A DNA stretch of 64,000 nucleotides from Enoplosus armatus (taxonomy: Eukaryota; Chordata; Actinopteri; Centrarchiformes; Enoplosidae). Shown here in pieces: positions 48,647 through 60,559 of the stretch. The notes beneath the pieces are model-generated. The model saw only the letters and a program-made list of their open reading frames with translations. It had not been told where the DNA came from and did not search any database. The number at the start of each line of letters is the position of its first letter. The first letter of the stretch is position 1. Location of the stretch: NCBI RefSeq assembly GCF_043641665.1, contig NC_092194.1, positions 18,415,298 to 18,479,297 of the forward strand, written 5' to 3'. A program made the position numbers and the translations under genes.

Positions 48647-50515
48647 AGATATGTATAGACTCATGTGCATTAGCTTATTTAGCGGGACTGTGGTGCCAAC
48701 CTTATAGTAGCCATGCATGACCAGTAGTGATGCTTGCTTCATGAAGTGAAATCGATTTCTAGACTAAGCTGGAGCTCAAAACTGAGGAAACCATTTCAGA
48801 AAAATTAAAGGGTGTTAGATTGACGGACTATACCTTTTTAAATACACCACATTTAGATACAGCTTCGCCCTAAAATCTTAGAATAATGCAAGATCTCCTT
48901 TTTATTCCATGTTTCGGGTGTAGAATACGTTGCATGGTGAAAATACAATTAAAGTATGACACAATCAGGGTATGCAGTTAATAAGTATTGATTCAAGTAG
49001 TTATATATAGGCGTATACACTCAATATAAGTAAGTGCTTTCTAACAGAACTGCTGTACACTCTTAGGATTCTTATTTGGAAAAATAAATTGTATTCATGC
49101 GCTCTCAAGCATTAGGTAGTTATTATGCAACGGCCAAAAAGCTCCCAAATAACGAGTCCCGGATGTGACAATGATAGAAACGTTATATTAAGAGTAGTAC
49201 TTTAATCTTAGATTTGGATATAATTGCTAGGGATCCGATGTAGTATTTTAGTCCTAGAATTAAGATCTCACCATGACATTGTATTGTACATAATACCTCA
49301 TAGTTTTGGGATTCAGAGCGATATATTTTAATCCATAAAATTGTATTTGATTAGAGTTTTAGAAGCAATAACTTACAATAATGCATGAGTTTAGTGCCAG
49401 GGTGTACGTGTTAAAAGGAGTCTGTAATGTCATGTGGAAAGGATTCCCCCCTCTCTTTTTATGCCTTCTGTAGCTATCTATTAGTCACTTTTTTTGGGAG
49501 TCATATATAATATTTGGCTTTAGAATACAGTATCACCCATGAAGGTTTGGGATACTTCCTGCAGAACAAGGTGTACATGAGGACAGCTGTAGCATCGTGG
49601 TATTACAGACAAATTCAACAAAACACTTATATTTTTCACAAACTAATTTCCCTGCCTTGTATTCTTTGAACACCAAACCAATAATCTAACCCAATCGGTA
49701 CATGAGAGATGCTTTAAATTTCAATTCCAAATGACATTTCACAAAAAACCCACCTCTTCTGTTTAGAAATACAGACTTTCAGTAACTCTGTGGCTGCAAA
49801 GGACTTACTGAACGAATGAACTTGACACTTTTGAAAAGCACTTTCTCTCTATGTACTGACTTGCACCGTCATCATCACCATCCTGTCTTGAATACTGTGT
49901 TCTAAAAACCCTGTAATGCTCTTTGTGGGGATTTATAATCACAATTTATAAGCAAGTAGGCATCTAGCAACATGAATATATGGGTTTAAAAAATATGCAT
50001 GACTTAGCAGAATAATGAATGATTTGTATTGCATGCAATAATCCAACTTTGTAATGTGAATGAGTGTAATTAGGCTATTGAAATGTTCATATCAGATGTT
50101 CTGTGACAAGGTGACAACTTGGGGACGGTTGTTTGACACAACAGCAAGCATGTTGAAGGAGCTTTGATCATCAGTTGTGGTTTTTACAGACTAAACTGCA
50201 CCAAAAAAAAGAAGTAACGGAGAGCAGTTTTCAGTGTTTATGCTCTCACTCTGTTGTGCCAAACATGACCATGGCAATACAGCCACAGTGCAGCTGAAAA
50301 ACACCATTCAACCTTTGTTCCCATGAGAAAAATAAATGGCAAAAGCTTTGGTAAAATGACATTACTTTGTTGATCAACTTTTCCACTGAGGAGGTGGACT
50401 GTGTAGAAACTATGCACTCCAGAGGGAGGAAATTGGCATGCTTATTACGTGTGAGCCTCTTGTCTGGTTTTGTATTAACTTAAAAAAAAAAAAGAATCTG
50501 TATCAGAAATTCAGC

Positions 50516-50521
50516 AATAAA
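50516..50521 (+). terminator. Polyadenylation signal AATAAA (cyrano)
   Basis: AATAAA in CAGCAATAAAATGC. A GT-rich stretch (TGTGTGTTGATGTGTACTTT) begins about 25 bases later, as expected of a downstream element. Confidence 0.65.
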
Positions 50522-50549
50522 ATGCAGCATGGTGCCAACTGGATGGTTG

Positions 50550-51190
50550 TGTGTTGATGTGTACTTTTGTTTTGAGTGCTGTTACAGAATGAATGACATA
50601 ATGAATATAATCACCTTTGCAGTAGAGCTAAAGTCTATTGCCCCTCTAAAACCCCTGTGAGACTGTTAAGCTTGTTACATGCCAGAAAAAATTATTAAAT
50701 GAAAAATAGAGTGACTACATTGTTTCTCAACACTAGGGGTCACAAATATATAAAATTTGCTCTGAGAGTGGTTCTTACTTACAGGAATAGCTCAACATTT
50801 TGAGAAATGCGCTTATTCAGTTTCTGTCTGAGAGTTGGTGAAGATGAGAAGATCATTACCACTGTCATATGGGCCTGGAGGCAATTAGCCTAGCTTAGCA
50901 TAGCCACCTGCTAGCATGGCTAAAAATACAAACATTGTCAGCACTCTCTCACAGGTCTCACAGGAAGTTGGAAAGATTTAAGAGGTCTTAAAAGTTTGAC
51001 AGTTGTAGACAATAAGTGGAAAATTAGCCAGAAATCCTTGGTTTTGTTTCAACTGTTATATATATTTTATATTGATAGATGGACCCAGACAGGAGGAGTG
51101 CGTTTTTACTGCACCACAATATCCACAATGCATCTGCTGAGATTGATCAAAACTAATAAATAAGACCGAGACAGCAATGCCGCATCACCA
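50550..51190. other. Spacer between cyrano and oip5 3' ends
   Basis: Holds a repeat family B copy (50784-50930). An ATTAAA variant signal on the - strand at 51198-51203 probably ends oip5. No exon is seen. Confidence 0.55.
50784..50930 (+). repeat. Interspersed repeat family B, forward copy
   Basis: AGGAATAGCTCAACATTTTG, 'GAGAGTTGGTGAAGATGAGAAGATCATTACCACT' and 'CAATTAGCCTAGCTTAGCATAGCC': the same order as the reverse copy at 17.46-17.6 kb. Confidence 0.65.
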
Positions 51191-51197
51191 AACAATG

Positions 51198-51203
51198 TTT
51201 AAT
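51198..51203 (-). terminator. Variant polyadenylation signal ATTAAA (oip5)
   Basis: Lies about 90 bases past the oip5 stop codon on the - strand. No canonical AATAAA is seen closer on that strand. Confidence 0.4.
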
Positions 51204-51292
51204 GGAAACACAAAACAAAAAAACAACAAATTACAACACAAGCTGGTCTACAAGAGGCCAGGACCAGGTACAGTCTAGATTGCTTGTGCACA

Positions 51293-53584
51293 CTACTTGT
51301 CCAATACACTGGCAACACTCCTGTCGGCCAGTCTGCTCTTAATGTGTGCCATCTGATCCAACTGTGCTTCAAACTGCTGTCTCACCTGCAGTGGACAAAC
51401 AATTTCAGTCAAAGGGTTTTTGGTTTTTTTGCCCAAAGCATCAATCATTCCTGCCTGGAATTTCTTTACACAGTAGTCCTTTTGTCACACTCGAACTTTT
51501 GAACACATAGGAAAACATCTAAATGTACACATTCAAAGGGATTTGCTGGAATGCTGATTTGCCACTCAACCAAAAGGCTTCTTCAGTGCAGCTGAGGCTT
51601 GTAGCCTACGGTGATACTCGGGCGTCACGCTGACTGGCTGAAACTTAATTAACAGCTTGTACTCCTCAGTGGGGCAAAATTACTCGTATAAAAATGATTT
51701 AATTAGCCGAATAAAAATGGCCAGATCATACCAAGTAAATTAACCTCTCATAGAACAAGTAAGTGCTTGTCATATGTCACTTCCTTACTGATAGTACTCA
51801 GATTATGACATTATTAAGTGAGTAAAAGAATGAAATGAAGCACTGCAGTTGTATATGCAGGTATTATTCCTCATCCTCAGAATAAAAACAACATTAGGCT
51901 CCATTGCCACTCACCTCATTCATGCTTTCTCTGAAGGACTTCAGATCGAATGTAAGTGTGGATGCTTTCACCATTGAGCTGCTGTTGAGGATGTAACTGC
52001 AGAGAAAAATTGGAGAAGGGAGGTTTCAAGGACCAAGTGATGTAGCCTAAAATCTTTTCACACTAACACTATCCACAGAATGACAAAGAATCGGTCACTA
52101 ATGTATTTTTAAAACATGTGAAACTGGCTGCGTTTCATCTCTAACCTGAGCTTTAAAAAAGCCATTCATACGATGGACAAAGCTCATGAGGCACTTGTTT
52201 ATGTTGGCCTCTCCACACAACAGTAAACCTGTACACAAGAAGTCAATATGCTTGTGTACTCACAGAGGCAGCAGAGCTTACCAACTGATGTTTGCTTTGT
52301 AGAGGAGGAAGATAGAGCGAGCCATGGCCAAACGTGCCGGGGCTGAGTGGATAACTCTCCCCACAGCAGAGCGGCAGCCGCGACACTTTAGAGAGCTGTA
52401 GATGCTGAGAGGAAACAACAGCGATAAAAACAAATAGGACACCGAGAGAAACCTTTCAGTCATGACTGTAGAGCAACACATTCCTTAATCACAGTCGATA
52501 ACCTGTAGGTGACGGTGGAGGATAGAGCTTTAATGTGTGACTAATGCAAACACAACCACAGTCTATGTGTCATGCTCGAGGGCTCATTGAAAGAACTGTA
52601 TGTTAAACAGAAAACTGTTTAAAATGCAAGAATTTAGATCATAATTTCAATATTTTAATCCTAAATCTGACTTTATTGTATGTATGTTATAGATGTGTGT
52701 GTCACCAGAGGAGTGAAAACAACAAAGCTCCTAAGATGTGCATCTTAATCACAAGTAAGTGTAAGGACTTTACAAAGACTGAAAGAATAGTATGATTTTT
52801 ATACATTATTAAACCTTACCATTACTAATTATTACCCACAGGATAAAGTTTTGCGAAGTTGTCTACTGTAACTGTGCTTTTAACAAATTTCCTCTACACG
52901 AGCACAACATTTTATCCAGTTGAATAAATGCTAAGGCATATTTGTAGCTCTCCAAAAGCCAAAACACCATTATTTTTGTTTTTTTCCACTCACCAATTAG
53001 CCATTTCCCCTTTACGTCCTGATTCTATTGCATCACCGATGACCACGTCACTGGTTACTCCTGAAGGGAGACAAGCAGCAAGGTATGTATTAATATGATA
53101 TTGGGATGGGGAGCGTACAGTAGCCCTGCAAGACACAAATTAAACAACATGCTAGGAAACAAATGGTAAATACAAAATGACACTTCACTAAACAAATGCA
53201 ATAGGTTTCACATTACATAATAAAACAAGATCATAAAAATATTATAATAACTATGATACCCCACCGTTAATGCGGTGACCATAAACTCAACCCGCCCATC
53301 GCTCGTCAAGCAACAACAGGTCAATTTACCAACATGAGCTGACTCCGATCCAAACAACTCTTCTATTATTGTCTGAGTCAACAGTAATCGGTGAGAGATG
53401 AAGTGAACTTACTTAGACACATGATAGAGTCCATGCATTTAATCTCCCCACAGACGCCGAGGGAGTCCCCCAAAACAGTGTTGCATTGCTGACAGTGGAG
53501 AGTCGTCCGCTGTTGGTGTTCCTCCTTCGCTGCCATCTTTACGCCGCCGGTACGTTGGATTAAGACGCTGTTGTCAAATTCCAT
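51293..53584 (-). CDS. oip5: Mis18-beta / Opa-interacting protein 5, 5 exons
   Basis: Component of the Mis18 complex that licenses centromeres for CENP-A loading after mitosis. Exons on the - strand: 53413-53584, 52994-53060, 52282-52404, 51915-51996, 51293-51385. They join in frame to 178 aa (human OIP5 is 229). The Yippee/Mis18 zinc fold is visible: CQQC (31-34), 'CLRVTSDVVIGD', 'SSLKCRGCRSAVGR' (second CxxC 87-90) and 'FLLYKANISCYIL'. The C-terminal part (VRQQFEAQLDQMAHIKSRL) looks helical, like the coiled coil used for Mis18-alpha pairing. A second in-frame ATG at codon 17 lies in AAGATGGCAGC. Divergent from nusap1. Confidence 0.95.
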
Positions 53585-54127
53585 GTTTCTGAAGTTTCAC
53601 GGGGCCTAGCTAGCTAGTTGTCCCGCTTGTGAATTTGAAGTCGCGATCAGAAAGCAGTCGCTCTTCCTCCGGTTTGACTTCGGCGCGCTGTGACGTTAGC
53701 TTGCTTCTCGGTGTAACACTGCCACCATCTGGAGTAATGGGAGAAAGGCCGATATAATGCCAAAGAACATTCGTTGTAAACATTTAACATAATGAAACAA
53801 GTGAGTGTTAAATAAGCTTGTGCTAAAGTAATGAATGTTTTACTCATTTTAAGCGATGACATTCAAGCGAAAACGTAACCGACAGAGAATCAACGGCTCA
53901 TATTTTACGTTGACAATGGGCAGATCGCTAAAAAGGCACCTTCGCTCTGATTGGCTGCGAGGCACATCCGCTCACACACAGGAGCCAATCAAACGGCTCC
54001 CGCTGCTGTGTTTTGAATCGGAGTAGCTTTAACCGTCCGGCGCCGCCACTGCTCACAGTGCAAGAGAATCTAAACGTGTGTATGCCTATTTCCTCTCTCA
54101 CCAAACGGAATAAACTATCACACCAAC
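53585..54127. promoter_or_regulatory. Bidirectional oip5-nusap1 promoter with CCAAT and CHR boxes
   Basis: 543 bp separate the two start codons. Toward nusap1 lie an inverted CCAAT (ATTGG, 53950-53954), a direct CCAAT (53985-53989; 35 bases away) and TTTGAA (54012-54017; 27 bases further). This NF-Y/NF-Y/CHR spacing is typical of G2/M genes under DREAM/MuvB control. A GC-rich GGCGCGC near 53683 lies on the oip5 side. Confidence 0.7.
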
Positions 54128-54864
54128 ATGGATTTTGACTCCATGAAATATGCGGAGTTGCGAAGCCTCGCTAAGGAGCTCGGGCTCAAGGCGAACATGA
54201 AGGTAAACTTAGCAATAACTTACTTGGAGGTTATTCTGAACGGTAGCTTGATGAGGTTTGTGTTACGCTAGCTAACGGTTACTGTAAGCTAACGTTTACG
54301 TTTACGTGTAACTGGGCGTGTGACAAGCTAACATTTTTTGATTCAAAAACAGGCCGATAAACTCCTGAAAGCGATCAAGCAGCACTATCAACAAGAAAAG
54401 AACAAGGAGGAGGAAGAGCAGGTAATTTAAACTTGGTCAATGCTGATATTTCATTGCAAAATCAGCCTTAAACCATGCCCTCTTTGTTAATATCTCATCT
54501 GTACATACTGGTGTATTATTGTGGTGTTTTCCAGGGACAAGAGAAGGATGTCACTGCTGTTCAAGAGGACGCAAATGCCTCACAAGACGGTGCTCATGAA
54601 AATAAAGATGCATCTTGCAAGGAAGAAGTTTCCAGCCCCACTGTGTTTGTGAACACACGTCGAGGCAAAAGAAACGGTACCAAGAGAAAGATCTCTGATG
54701 TTGCAACAGTGATTGAGTGTGATGCCAAGTTACCTCCAAGTGCTGCAGAGGTATTACACATCATAACATACTCAACACCTAAATACCACACGAACAGAAC
54801 TACAATTAAATAGCATGTAATAAACACTTGTGAAGAAAAGTCTAAGCTTGCATCACATCCCAGC

Positions 54865-54917
<53 letters not shown>

Positions 54918-57074
54918 ACCACCCCTCATTGGTACAAATATGCAAAGTATTCATTGCATTCAGCAGGATTAAAGACTTAAACAACTGTTGTTCCTTAAAG
55001 GGTGACACTGAAGTGGCTGCAGCCATTGAAGCCTGTGGTGCTAAGAAGAGAAAAGTGTCCTCTGCCAAGGATTCTGACAAAACTGAAACGGAGCCCCAGG
55101 CCACTGGCAGTGAGCAGCAGCCTGACATTAAGGATGTAGCAGCTGTGCATGGTGATGCAGGTCAGTAATATGGTTTGAAGAAAGCAAACTTGTAACTGTT
55201 AGTTTCTTCCGCTTTCATTAGCCTGTTCCTTCTGGAGCCTAATGTGTCACCACTATCTTAAACATGAAGTTATGATCACATACTAATCCTTATTTTTACA
55301 TACATTCTTGTGCCCAGAAAAAGCACCAAAAGTGTCCAAACCTGGTAAAATCCCACGCTACCAAAATCTCCAGCAGAAGAACAGGCCGTTGTTGAAGCCT
55401 GTCACTCCCAGTAAGTTCTTTGCTTTTTCTCCTCCTTTTGAACCAAAAAATCAATGACTGCATAACAGTGAAGAAGTGGTTTTCCACTACAACTCTCAAA
55501 ATATCTTTTTTAAATGATGTCTCTTTTCTAGACTTCAAAAAACTCCACGAAGCACATTTTAACAAGATGGAGTCGATTGACTCCTATGTCCAGCGAAAGA
55601 ACAAGCAGGTGGAGACTTACAGAAGTTCAGTTAAAGAGCTGAAGGTACTCAAAAGCTGCTAAACAGTCTTGGCTGTCTTTATTCTGTAAGTGAACTTGAT
55701 TGATTGTTATATTCCATTTTATTTTTTAGAAGCCTTCAGACAAAACTACGCTGCAGCCAGTTGATGGAAAAACGCAAGTGGTAAGTATCATTTTGCAGCC
55801 ATAACTGTTCAGACACTACAGCTTAGCAGTATATTAACTACAACCAGAGTGCAGTGAAGGTGATTACCTGTATGCATATATTTTACAGAGGGCAAATCTG
55901 AGTCGTGCTTCCATGTTCAGCCCTGTCCCGTTAAATAAGAGAGCAGCTGAGGACAAACGCAGACACACTTCGGCCAGTAAAGCTCCTCCAAATAAACCTG
56001 CTGGGAAGGAAGCTGCTGCGTTCAGACCGTCCGTCCTTTCCACTCGCAGGATCAATGTTCGGTGAGCTGAGACAGCAATTAATAAAATACAATACAACAT
56101 ACATGTTTGCATAAGATACTGCCCTAAGTATACACCTCTTTCCACTTTAACATTAGTCTTTTTGTTGATTACTGTCTGAAAAGCCCATTAAACCTCCTTT
56201 GATTCAATGTTATAAACAATATAACATGAAATCTTCCATGTAAATACTTCTTATAGGTGCTGTGTATGTAGTATTCAATGCAATACTTTAACAACCAAGT
56301 GCGTTTGTATGCAGGTTCTCAGAAGCCACTCACGACAATGAGCATAAGAGGTCCGTGCTGAAGACGCCGGCACGCATGTCTCCCTGTGTCACCTCAAGCA
56401 CCCCACAAAAGCCGACTGCTGATGGAGGAAAGCCCAACAATGTCAAGACTTCAACTTTCTCTGCCACAAAAACTCCAGGTACCTTTACATCCTTGGGAAA
56501 AATATTTGAATTTGCTTACATGTATAAAGTGAGTGATTATTTTTGTTCCTCCTGAATTACAAAGGACCGTTTGTTTTCACTGGCAACACAAGTACTTCAA
56601 CAACCCCCGGAACACAAAAGAAGTCAAACTTTGATCTGAAGGCGAGTCTGTCTCGTCCCCTCACCTACAAACCTCATACAGGTACAAAACCACTTTGTAA
56701 TTTCTCTGCTTCACTGAAATATAGTATCAGTAGACGGACAAATATGTTATGTTTTTTTTTCTTTTAATAGGTAAACTGAAGGCGTTTGCAGGGGCCAAAG
56801 AAAACACGTCAGTAAACAAATCGCTGATCTCAAACTCGCATCAGAAAAATTTCAAACAGCACCAAGTCCAGACAAGGTACATCTAAAATCCAAGCACACA
56901 CTGGCTGATGTTGATTCGTCTCCCATAACAATTTACTCTCACAACATCGGCCTCTTATGGATGTTTCTGTATCTTTTTTATTTTAGGGGGGACAGGAGAG
57001 AAAAACACATGGAAGACCGGAAGCAGAAGAAAGAGAGTATGCTTGGGGCGAGAAGAGGCCTTGTCATGATGTAA
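54128..57074 (+). CDS. nusap1: Nucleolar and spindle associated protein 1, 12 exons
   Basis: Microtubule-binding and bundling protein needed for spindle assembly. Exons 54128-54202, 54353-54421, 54535-54750, 55001-55160, 55318-55410, 55532-55644, 55730-55780, 55889-56061, 56315-56478, 56565-56681, 56771-56876, 56987-57074 join in frame to 474 aa (human 441). N-terminal SAP-like DNA-binding segment ([20 protein letters not shown]). The middle is acidic/basic and low complexity with likely nuclear localisation signals (KKRKV). [19 protein letters not shown] and [20 protein letters not shown] are strongly conserved blocks of the microtubule-binding half. A KEN box (420-422) follows, then a charged helical tail ending [15 protein letters not shown] at 57630-57635 probably ends the transcript. 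Confidence 0.96.
54867..54915. repeat. (TG)n microsatellite
   Basis: A 49-base TG run in the third nusap1 intron. Confidence 0.95.
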
Positions 57075-57650
57075 AAATGTCGTGCTTGTTTGTAGACGTT
57101 TGTACAGCCCGTTTGTTCCAGTGTAAATATTTTGTCATCTGCAGCTGACGCATTCATCTCTGCAGTCTCCTTTTTCTTACTGTTAGAAAAGTAGGCAAGT
57201 TCACATTTTCTGCTTCTAGCCAACAGTTTGTGCAGCATTTTTAGATTTGACTCATGCAATAGATTAACCACCATATAACTCCTAATGATGAATTTGTGTA
57301 TTTTGATGTGTAGAGAATCAATGTCCTGTTTTTCTGCATTTGAAACTGGTAATTTTGTTCTTAAAAGGCTGATGTGCTTGCTGTTTTACTTTTTTTGGGT
57401 GAAGACCGATAAAAAGACATTTATACAAAAGATCTCCTTGTCTGAATTCTCTAGTTTTAAATTGAAATTGCCATTGCAAAAGTGTTGGGTCTTAACATTT
57501 GTGTGCAATCACGATTTGATGATGAAATCTGTCCCACAAACAAATTCAAAATATTTTTATTGTGAATTAAGATCTGGTTGGTTGACATTCTACTGGGGGA
57601 AGACATGTCATATACAGGACTGATTACAGAATAAACTTGATTTTTGTTGT
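57075..57650 (+). other. nusap1 3' UTR
   Basis: From the TAA at 57072-57074 to the AATAAA at 57630-57635. A TTTATT at 57556-57561 is AATAAA on the - strand and could end ndufaf1 inside this region. Confidence 0.6.
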
Positions 57651-57898
57651 GAAAGAGCAGCAAGGCGGTCTCAGTTAATCTCTTGTCATAGATGTCATCA
57701 GCTACAATTGTGTAAGAAATGGTTCACTGTCAGTGAAGTATCAGTAGATGTACTAGAATCCAGATATACAGTATGTTAGAAGCGTTACCAAGAATGATGG
57801 ATGGGGCGTAATTGATGGTCCACCACAAGCAGGTGGAAGTTACAGTATAACAGCTGTTCTTCAATAACAGTTCATCTGCGGTATTTTAGAAGTTACTC

Positions 57899-59855
57899 TC
57901 AAACTTCAGGATTCCTCTTGTACACCTCATAGGCAAACTCCTCAGTGTGTGCATAATCTTTGCAGACGCCAATGTAATCAATCTCCAGCTGGAACGGACC
58001 GTCTGCTTTATCTCCCAAGGTGAATCCAATGGTGTTTATCTGTAGATACAAAAAGATACACATATAAAGTGAACAAAATGTATTAGAAAGTACAGTGACA
58101 CCTTTTTAAATATCTTTGGGCAATGATGCAAATGCACTGAACAGTGTAGCGTTGCTTTTTATTTATGTATTTAATGCCATGTCAGTGTGAATTACCTTGT
58201 CCAGCCAGAGAGGATGCTGATCGTCTTGTATCCTCCCACGATGTGTTAGGAAGAACTTGGAGAAAGGTATCTGAAAATGAGACAAAAACCCATCGAATAT
58301 TAAGCAGCTAGTCCTAAAAGTAAAAGTTCAAATTCTGTGATGTTTCTTCTGGTGTATCAGCATCATGGCACTTCTCAGCAAACCTTCATGACAGACTTTT
58401 TTTGTAAGGGATTACTTTTTGCTCACCTTGACATCTTGCCAGTAGGGTCCTCCCCTGGTGTACAGGAAATAATTGTATATGTCATCTTTCTGGTGAGAGA
58501 AGTATGTTTCTGTTGCAATGTTGATCATCCATGGACGGCCATCGCCACGCACACGCAAATGCAGGGTGTTGAAACTGGACCAATCATAATGCTTTTTTCT
58601 ATCAAATGAAGCCTAGAAGAGACAAAACGTTTGGGGGTTAACTTTTAGTGCAGCTGTAGAAGTCATCTAACTGCCTAACTGACCTTGGATGTTGACAGGT
58701 TTTCATTCCAATACAAACTTACACCAATAAACCACAGACGAGGAAGAGGAACTAGTCTGTAAATATAGCTGGTGTATTGTGTATTTGGAATGAATACCAA
58801 TATCAGTTAGTATACAAAGTGGCTGCTGGTCGGGCTGGGAAACACGCAACAGAAAAGCTCCACAATTATCGATACATGTTTAAGTATCTGTTTAGTAGTA
58901 GAAAAGTCCCTGTTAAGTTGTCTTGAGTGTTTCAGAAATCATTCTATGAAGAGTATGAATTTGATTCCACTCACAGTAAGATGGAGAGTAAAGAGACCGA
59001 GAACAAACAAAAAACATGTATCATGATTCACAATATTTAAAAATCTTTAAAATGATAAATACTAAAATATTTCCTGGCTCTTTCTTCTTTTCTTCTTAAA
59101 AACTTATTCAACTTTATTTTTTTATTGGGCTAAAAGTAGTCAAAATTTAAATATATTGAGTAGTGAAATCAGCCTATAACAGCATCTCCCAGGTAGCTAA
59201 AACCCCCAATTTTCCAGAGAAAATACTGAGACAAACTCAGTGTCCTCAATGGCCCCTGATACGATTACAGTAGCTTCCCAACCTCATTAGAAGAGTATGA
59301 TTTCACAAACTTTAGGAAGAAAAACAGCTGGGCACTAACCAGTGGTTGCTGTGAGCGCATGGTGCAGTAGCCACTGTAGCGTGTTTCTCCGTCCCTTGGA
59401 GGAGTAGAGCTCAGAGTCCCGTACACAAAACAGGTATTATTGTTTTTACCAAGCTTCAAGTAAACTTCACTCTGGCCTCCGATCTCGCGATCCGAGGACA
59501 CCTTCCACTGCTCCAGGCTCTCTGGACCTCTGAACTCCCATATCAGTCGGTTCTGCTCCAACATGTGCTCAAGGATCGGCTTGCCTTCTGGACCAACCCA
59601 GCGGTCAGAAAACTCCTTTTTCAGCAGTGTGAAATGCTTCGTTATCCCCTCCAAACCCTTTGACAAGTCAAACTTAATCTTCTGCCATGGAAACTTGTCT
59701 TCTTTGGGCTGGCCAGGTCGTCTGTATTCACCCGGAGTCACAGATCGTCTGGGCACAGTGAGAGGACTGATGGAGGGCAGGAGCAGTTGCTGCTGGCGGT
59801 GGATGGAGCTCAGCAGCCTCGCTGAGGGGAGACGTGTGATCTTTGGCAGAGACAT
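57899..59855 (-). CDS. ndufaf1: Complex I assembly factor NDUFAF1 (CIA30), 4 coding exons
   Basis: Mitochondrial chaperone in the MCIA complex that assembles the membrane arm of respiratory complex I. Coding exons on the - strand: 59340-59855, 58427-58612, 58196-58270, 57899-58039. They join in frame to 305 aa (human 327). The N-terminus ([20 protein letters not shown]) is basic and hydroxylated, as in mitochondrial targeting peptides. The CIA30 domain follows: '[17 protein letters not shown]', '[20 protein letters not shown]', '[15 protein letters not shown]', '[21 protein letters not shown]', '[22 protein letters not shown]'. A noncoding first exon ends at 60531 (AGA|GTAAGT) and contains a short upstream ATG. 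Convergent with nusap1, divergent from rtf1. Confidence 0.95.
58613..59339 (-). other. ndufaf1 intron
   Basis: GTTAGT donor at 59339, CTTCTAG acceptor at 58613. I see nothing recognisable within it. Confidence 0.55.
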
Positions 59856-59879
59856 TTCAGTGGTGATGTGGACGATTCA

Positions 59880-60530
59880 CTGCTGGGATACAACACATAG
59901 AAAAGTGGTACCATTACACTCGAGTTACAGGGTGGTAATGGATTATCAAGTTTCTTTGATTTACAAAGACACAAAATGTTAAACAAAAATCATATTCAAC
60001 TGGCTTGACAGGTTGTGATCAACGTGTACTTTTTACATTATTATTTGGTTTCAGGAAACACACTTCAGACTAGTGCGGAAACTATTAGCCCATCTTCATA
60101 TGTCGTCTATTGCGCAAACCAGTTTCCCCACTGGTGACAAATAAAATGATCGATGTATCTATTTTCTGAAAAACTGATGACACTGTAAATCTATTCCAGG
60201 TGTGTTACTTAATAAATTATTAAATTCAGATATAAAGAAATACCAACCATTTGCAGGTCTGAGCTTCACACATGGCAAAGATTTGTTTCACTTTAGTAAC
60301 TAATTCAGAAGAATAGAGCTGTTTTTATGTCATAATTTTGACACCTCTATTGGGTAAATGAATTATACAGTTATGGGATAACAACAGTGAAAACAGTCGT
60401 TAGTTACAGCCATGTTTAGGACATTTAAATACATAACAGCTAGCTAACGTTACTTGACACATTCTTCTGATCAAACGCTAGAGTTAATTTGATAATAAAT
60501 ACACCGTTAGCATAATCTGTTCCTACTTAC
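59880..60530 (-). other. ndufaf1 5' intron
   Basis: Intron between the noncoding first exon (donor GTAAGT at 60530 on the - strand) and the exon carrying the start codon. AT-rich, no feature recognised. Confidence 0.5.
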
Positions 60531-60559
60531 TCTGACCATGTTGTACCAGAAGGGGACGG

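Larger units (their letters stand above)
46290..50545 (+). ncRNA. oip5-as1: cyrano (OIP5-AS1) long noncoding RNA, ~3 exons
   Basis: Called from two independent signs. First, the miR-7 site at 48619-48646 is the hallmark conserved segment of cyrano. Second, the locus sits between chp1 and oip5, on the strand opposite oip5, as in human. Cyrano pairs with miR-7 and triggers its destruction (target-directed miRNA degradation). Inferred exons: 1, start near 46290 to 46610 (CAAG|GTCAGT); 2, 47216-47329 (TTCTAG / GGAG|GTAAAG); 3, 47437 (pyrimidine-rich CTCCTCCACAG) to about 50545. AATAAA at 50516-50521 is followed by a GT-rich stretch. The start, and whether the 107-base intron is always removed, are inference. 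Short ORFs exist (see findings); none resembles a protein I know. Confidence 0.85.
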
